Shown piece after piece: positions 63,770-64,000 of a DNA stretch of 64,000 bases. Made by a program: the position numbers and the translations under genes. Numbering within the stretch: position 1 is the stretch's first letter; each line of letters begins with the position of its first letter. The notes under the pieces are model-generated. The model ran no database searches and had not been told where the DNA came from. It saw nothing but the letters and a program-made list of their open reading frames with translations. The DNA lies in contig NZMY01000037.1 of the NCBI GenBank assembly GCA_002694745.1, positions 124,001-188,000 of the forward strand, read 5' to 3'. Origin of the DNA: Croceicoccus sp. (GTDB lineage Bacteria; Pseudomonadota; Alphaproteobacteria; Sphingomonadales; Sphingomonadaceae).

Positions 63770-64000
63770 CTAGCGCGCCGATTGCACCGTCTGGGTGCTG
63801 GCAGTCGGCGCAGCGTTGCCTTCGGAAGCCGGAGACGCGGGGCTGGGCTGGCGAACGGGCTGCCCCTGCGAATCGCCCAGATTGCGCGGTTCGAGCAAGG
63901 CGGCAGTCTCGATCAGGTCCAGCGCCTGCTGCGTCGCGACATAGCGCTGCGCATTCTCAAGCCACTCCCGCGTCGCTTCGCGATTGGGCAGGCGTTCGAC
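63770..64000 (-). CDS. C-terminal part of an unrecognised protein (cut by window edge)
   Basis: The last 76 residues and TAG stop of a minus-strand gene that starts beyond base 64000. The visible part has an amphipathic helical stretch (ATREWLENAQRYVATQQALD) and a Pro/Ser/Ala/Thr/Gln-rich disordered tail (SQGQPVRQPSPASPASE). Codon use is like its neighbours. I do not recognise the family. It converges on the UbiH-like gene with an 18-bp gap. Confidence 0.65.
   Translation of the reverse strand, partial: VERLPNREATREWLENAQRYVATQQALDLIETAALLEPRNLGDSQGQPVRQPSPASPASEGNAAPTASTQTVQSAR

Overview
The window is a 64 kb stretch of chromosome from an alphaproteobacterium. The best guess is order Sphingomonadales, probably family Erythrobacteraceae. 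This rests on high G+C, frequent GTG/TTG starts, an RNase E with a long acidic insert in its S1 domain, a fused CysNC, PhaR, HisKA_2-type signalling, and a consensus-like promoter for the alphaproteobacterial general stress sigma factor EcfG. I see no rRNA, tRNA, IS element, prophage, integrase or CRISPR array. Most of the window is ordinary core genome.

Layout. 1-12.3 kb: rne (cut by the window edge), a cell-wall amidase, PBP1A, a periplasmic peroxiredoxin, prfB overlapping an unusual lipoprotein-type methyltransferase, a nitronate monooxygenase-like enzyme, a GFA protein, hrcA and grpE. 12.3-20.4 kb: a glycine-zipper lipoprotein, a HisKA_2 histidine kinase, a zincin-like protein coupled to a copper chaperone, then dnaK, dnaJ and a patatin-like lipase. 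20.4-32.6 kb: radA-cvpA-IscU-like, an MHS-type transporter overlapping alr, phaR, proS, an M28 peptidase, RNase R and a peroxiredoxin-like protein. 32.6-44.1 kb: a universal stress protein; pdhC (E2), a thioesterase and lpdA (E3); a LysR regulator divergent from a valine-degradation operon (mmsA, two lipoproteins, acyl-CoA dehydrogenase, 3-hydroxyisobutyryl-CoA hydrolase, enoyl-CoA hydratase, mmsB); and a PilZ protein. 44.2-51.4 kb: a membrane-anchored MurF-like ligase and an alpha/beta hydrolase divergent from a Ddl-like ATP-grasp ligase, then glk, a FadJ-like enzyme and an 84-residue secreted or membrane peptide. 51.4-52.3 kb: a region with almost no conventional genes that holds very short reading frames. 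One of them has a 15-nt Shine-Dalgarno sequence fully complementary to the 16S rRNA tail. 52.3-64 kb: a Pro/Ala-rich lipoprotein, tlyA, tspO, the sulfate assimilation operon cysD-cysNC-cysQ, an SDR enzyme, aroQ, a single-domain response regulator behind an EcfG-type promoter, a DsbD-family reductase, a UbiH-type monooxygenase with Gly-X-Thr repeats, and a truncated unknown gene.

How they work together. The clearest pathways are valine/isobutyrate catabolism to propionyl-CoA, sulfate activation to PAPS with PAP clearance, protein-folding stress (hrcA, grpE, dnaK, dnaJ, though split by unrelated genes), and peptidoglycan synthesis. The best candidates for undescribed biology are the short ORF with the hyper-strong ribosome binding site (about 51.9-52.0 kb) and the divergent MurF-like / hydrolase / Ddl-like module (44.2-47.9 kb). 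Next come the EcfG-linked response regulator and the CxxCxxxC-bearing nitronate monooxygenase relative. Boundaries and functions come from reading the sequence only; no database search was possible.
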